A DNA stretch of 64,000 bases from Nitrospirota bacterium. GTDB lineage: Bacteria > Nitrospirota > UBA9217. The notes under the pieces were generated by a model. That model searched no databases. It worked only from the letters and a program-made list of their open reading frames with translations, and was not told where the DNA came from. This document shows, piece by piece, positions 62,184 to 64,000 of the stretch; position 1 is the stretch's first letter, and the number at the start of each line of letters is the position of its first letter. The position numbers were made by a program, and so were the translations under genes. Where the stretch lies: the NCBI GenBank assembly GCA_035516965.1, contig DATIZR010000046.1, forward strand, positions 1-64,000, read 5' to 3'.

Positions 62184-62451
62184 AGGGATTCCCTCTTTTT
62201 TACGACCGCATTGTCAAATTCTCACGACACCCTGTTCTTGCGATATGCGGGAGCAGGAAGAGGATACAGAGCAACATCTGTATTCCGGCCGGAAAAACTA
62301 ACATTGCTTTTCAGTCTTTCCCCAACCCACGCGTGTTCCCGGAACGGCCCTACGAAATTACTGGGCACCCGTCTTTATCACTGTCCCTACCTGCTCCCTG
62401 GAAAAAAGGCCTGCTCGGAACCGGTCCGGAGTCTGTCAATTTCGTCCTCGC

Positions 62452-62736
62452 CTATTTGAACGCAACAGCCGGGTGGAGCTCTCCTGTTTCGAATTCGATC
62501 AGCCCGGCCCGGGCGAGAGGGTCCTGGTTCACCACCCTGTCGGCTTCCTCCCTGGTCGTCGCCTTGATGACGATCATGCCGCCGTGATCGCCCCACTTGC
62601 CGGCCTGCACCAGTACCCCTGCTGCGAGCTGCTGTTTCGCCCAATCCCGGTGCAACGGGACCGTCTTGTTGATCTGCGCCCGGTCGGAGTCGGGCCTGAA
62701 TTTATTGATCGACATGAAGTACCTTGTTCTCTCCAT
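62452..62736 (-). CDS. YciI-like protein
   Basis: A 94-residue YciI/DGPF-type ferredoxin-like-fold protein: FMSINKFRP, LHRDWAKQQLAAGVLVQAGKWGDHGGMIVIKATTREEADRVVNQDPLARAGL (in parts). Catalytic-type His-Asp pair (HRDW) present. Function unknown in most members. Confidence 0.82.
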   Translation of the reverse strand: MERTRYFMSINKFRPDSDRAQINKTVPLHRDWAKQQLAAGVLVQAGKWGDHGGMIVIKATTREEADRVVNQDPLARAGLIEFETGELHPAVAFK

Positions 62737-62968
62737 GAGACGAGCGTACTACAGCCATTCGTAAATTGCAAGGCATTATGCGTGTGTGCATTATGCGTGT
62801 GCAAAGAGACAGGGAGCAGGTGACAGAACAGTATACAGCACGGGAATAGGGAACAGGGATCGCCGCGTGCGGAATTCGGAGGGCGGAGCAGCTTGAGAAG
62901 GCAATTTGGAAGCAGCCTCCGTACAACGCTAGGATTGCAGCAACCGGACAACAACGAGAGTGTTGTCT

Positions 62969-64000
62969 TTACTCCACCTTCACCCCAACGGCCATTTCCT
63001 GCTGCCGGAGGGACCGGATCTTGTCCCGGAGCCCGGCCGCGGCCTCGAAGTCCAGCACCTTTGCCGCTGCACGCATCTGCTTCTCGAGCGATGCGATGAG
63101 CTGCGGGATGTTCACGGTCGGAACATATTCGCCCGCATCCTCAGCGGCGATCGGTACCGTGAAGTAGTCCTGCTCGTACACGGTCCTGAGCGCGGCCTGG
63201 ATGTTTTTCTTGATGGAAATGGGCGTGATGTTATGCCTGACGTTGTATTCCTCCTGTACCGTGCGCCGCCGGTTCGTCTCATTGATCGCGTTCCGCATGG
63301 AGTCGGTGATCTTGTCGCCGTACAGGATCACCTCGCCGTTCACGTTCCGCGCCGCCCGTCCCATGGTCTGGATGAGGGAACGCGTCGAGCGCAGGAAGCC
63401 TTCCTTGTCCGCGTCCAGGATCGCGACCATCGAGACCTCGGGGATGTCGAGGCCCTCCCGCAGGAGGTTGATCCCGATCAGCACGTCGTACTTGCCCATG
63501 CGCAGGTCGCGGATGATGTCCACGCGCTCGAGCGTCTCGATGTCGGAGTGGAGGTAGGCCACCTTCACGTTGAGCTCTTTGTAATGCTCGGTCAGGTCCT
63601 CGGCCATGCGCTTCGTGAGCGTCGTCACCAGCACGCGCTCATGCGCCTCGGCGCGCTTTCGCACCTCGTTCAGCAGGTCGTCCACCTGGCCCTTGACCGG
63701 CCTGACCGTGATCGTCGGGTCCGTGAGCCCCGTCGGCCTGATCACCTGCTCGATGATCCTGCCCTCGGACCGCTCGACCTCGTAGTCCGCCGGCGTCGCC
63801 GAAACGTACACGATCTGGTTCGTGCGCGCGTTGAACTCCTCGAAATTGAGCGGCCGGTTGTCGAGCGCCGACGGCAGCCGGAACCCGAACTCGACGAGCG
63901 TCTGCTTGCGCGCCCGGTCTCCGTTGTACATGCCGCCGATCTGCGGGATCGTCGCGTGGGACTCGTCAATGATCAGGAGATAGTCCTTCGGGAAGTAGTC
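62969..64000 (-). CDS. uvrB: UvrABC excinuclease subunit B, 5' part outside window
   Basis: The C-terminal 343 residues of UvrB, the damage-verifying helicase-like subunit. Visible: the DESH Walker B motif ([14 protein letters not shown]), [11 protein letters not shown], helicase motifs [13 protein letters not shown] and [35 protein letters not shown], and the C-terminal UVR domain ([28 protein letters not shown] in parts). The frame runs off the window end; about half of a typical 660-residue UvrB is missing. Confidence 0.97.
   Translation of the reverse strand, partial: DYFPKDYLLIIDESHATIPQIGGMYNGDRARKQTLVEFGFRLPSALDNRPLNFEEFNARTNQIVYVSATPADYEVERSEGRIIEQVIRPTGLTDPTITVRPVKGQVDDLLNEVRKRAEAHERVLVTTLTKRMAEDLTEHYKELNVKVAYLHSDIETLERVDIIRDLRMGKYDVLIGINLLREGLDIPEVSMVAILDADKEGFLRSTRSLIQTMGRAARNVNGEVILYGDKITDSMRNAINETNRRRTVQEEYNVRHNITPISIKKNIQAALRTVYEQDYFTVPIAAEDAGEYVPTVNIPQLIASLEKQMRAAAKVLDFEAAAGLRDKIRSLRQQEMAVGVKVE

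Noticed and set aside
1-64000. CRISPR arrays, tRNA or rRNA genes, integrases, origin
   Set aside because: None was seen on either strand; no regularly spaced repeats, no tRNA cloverleaf and no recombinase gene were recognised.

Overview
The window is a compact, GC-rich bacterial chromosome segment from an anaerobe with dissimilatory sulfur metabolism. Its core is a minus-strand dsr locus (about 25.3-37.8 kb): dsrA-dsrB-dsrD-dsrN, a small zinc-ribbon gene, dsrC, a ferredoxin, three DsrE/F/H-like genes, an RsbRD-type sensor gene, dsrM-K-J-O-P, and a second nearly identical ferredoxin on its own promoter. A complete nine-subunit A/V-type ATPase operon (8.4-17.0 kb), a geranylgeranyl-reductase-family enzyme, rubrerythrin and an MglA-like GTPase fit an uncultured Nitrospirota (Thermodesulfovibrionia-like) or Desulfobacterota lineage. 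This assignment is by gene content only; no phylogeny could be run.

Layout: 0-6.8 kb, DUF362 ferredoxin protein (5' end outside the window), pyruvate kinase, CBS protein, rubrerythrin, cardiolipin-synthase-like phospholipase D, OsmC protein and small genes. 7.1-17 kb, reductase and ATPase operon (order H-I-K-E-C-F-A-B-D). 17.1-25.2 kb, housekeeping genes (SpoU methyltransferase, radical SAM protein, degenerate receiver-PilZ protein, cupin, coaD, rsmD, NfeD/slipin pair). 25.3-37.8 kb, dsr locus. 38.4-49.4 kb, second OsmC, cysE, ispF/ispD, mglA-like, inositol-phosphatase-like, uvrC, methyltransferase, alkyladenine glycosylase, ArsB/NhaD-type transporter. 49.5-62.7 kb, an accessory region of small stress or detoxification genes (lactonase-like MBL, ABM monooxygenase, two NTF2-like proteins, YciI), an RND efflux pair, NDH-2, a LysE exporter, and at least two decayed genes (SRPBCC and VOC). 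The window ends inside uvrB.

How the parts fit: DsrAB reduces sulfite and loads sulfur on DsrC; DsrMKJOP recycles DsrC using menaquinol and periplasmic electrons; DsrD is a DsrAB activator; DsrN should amidate siroheme. The twin 7-Cys ferredoxins are probable low-potential electron carriers. The DsrE/F/H-like trio suggests sulfur-transfer chemistry beyond plain sulfite reduction. Intrinsic terminator-like hairpins after dsrB, after the first ferredoxin and after dsrP suggest stepwise attenuation of the locus. Several housekeeping genes have a -10 hexamer only 6-10 bases before an ATG with no Shine-Dalgarno, suggesting leaderless or nearly leaderless mRNAs.
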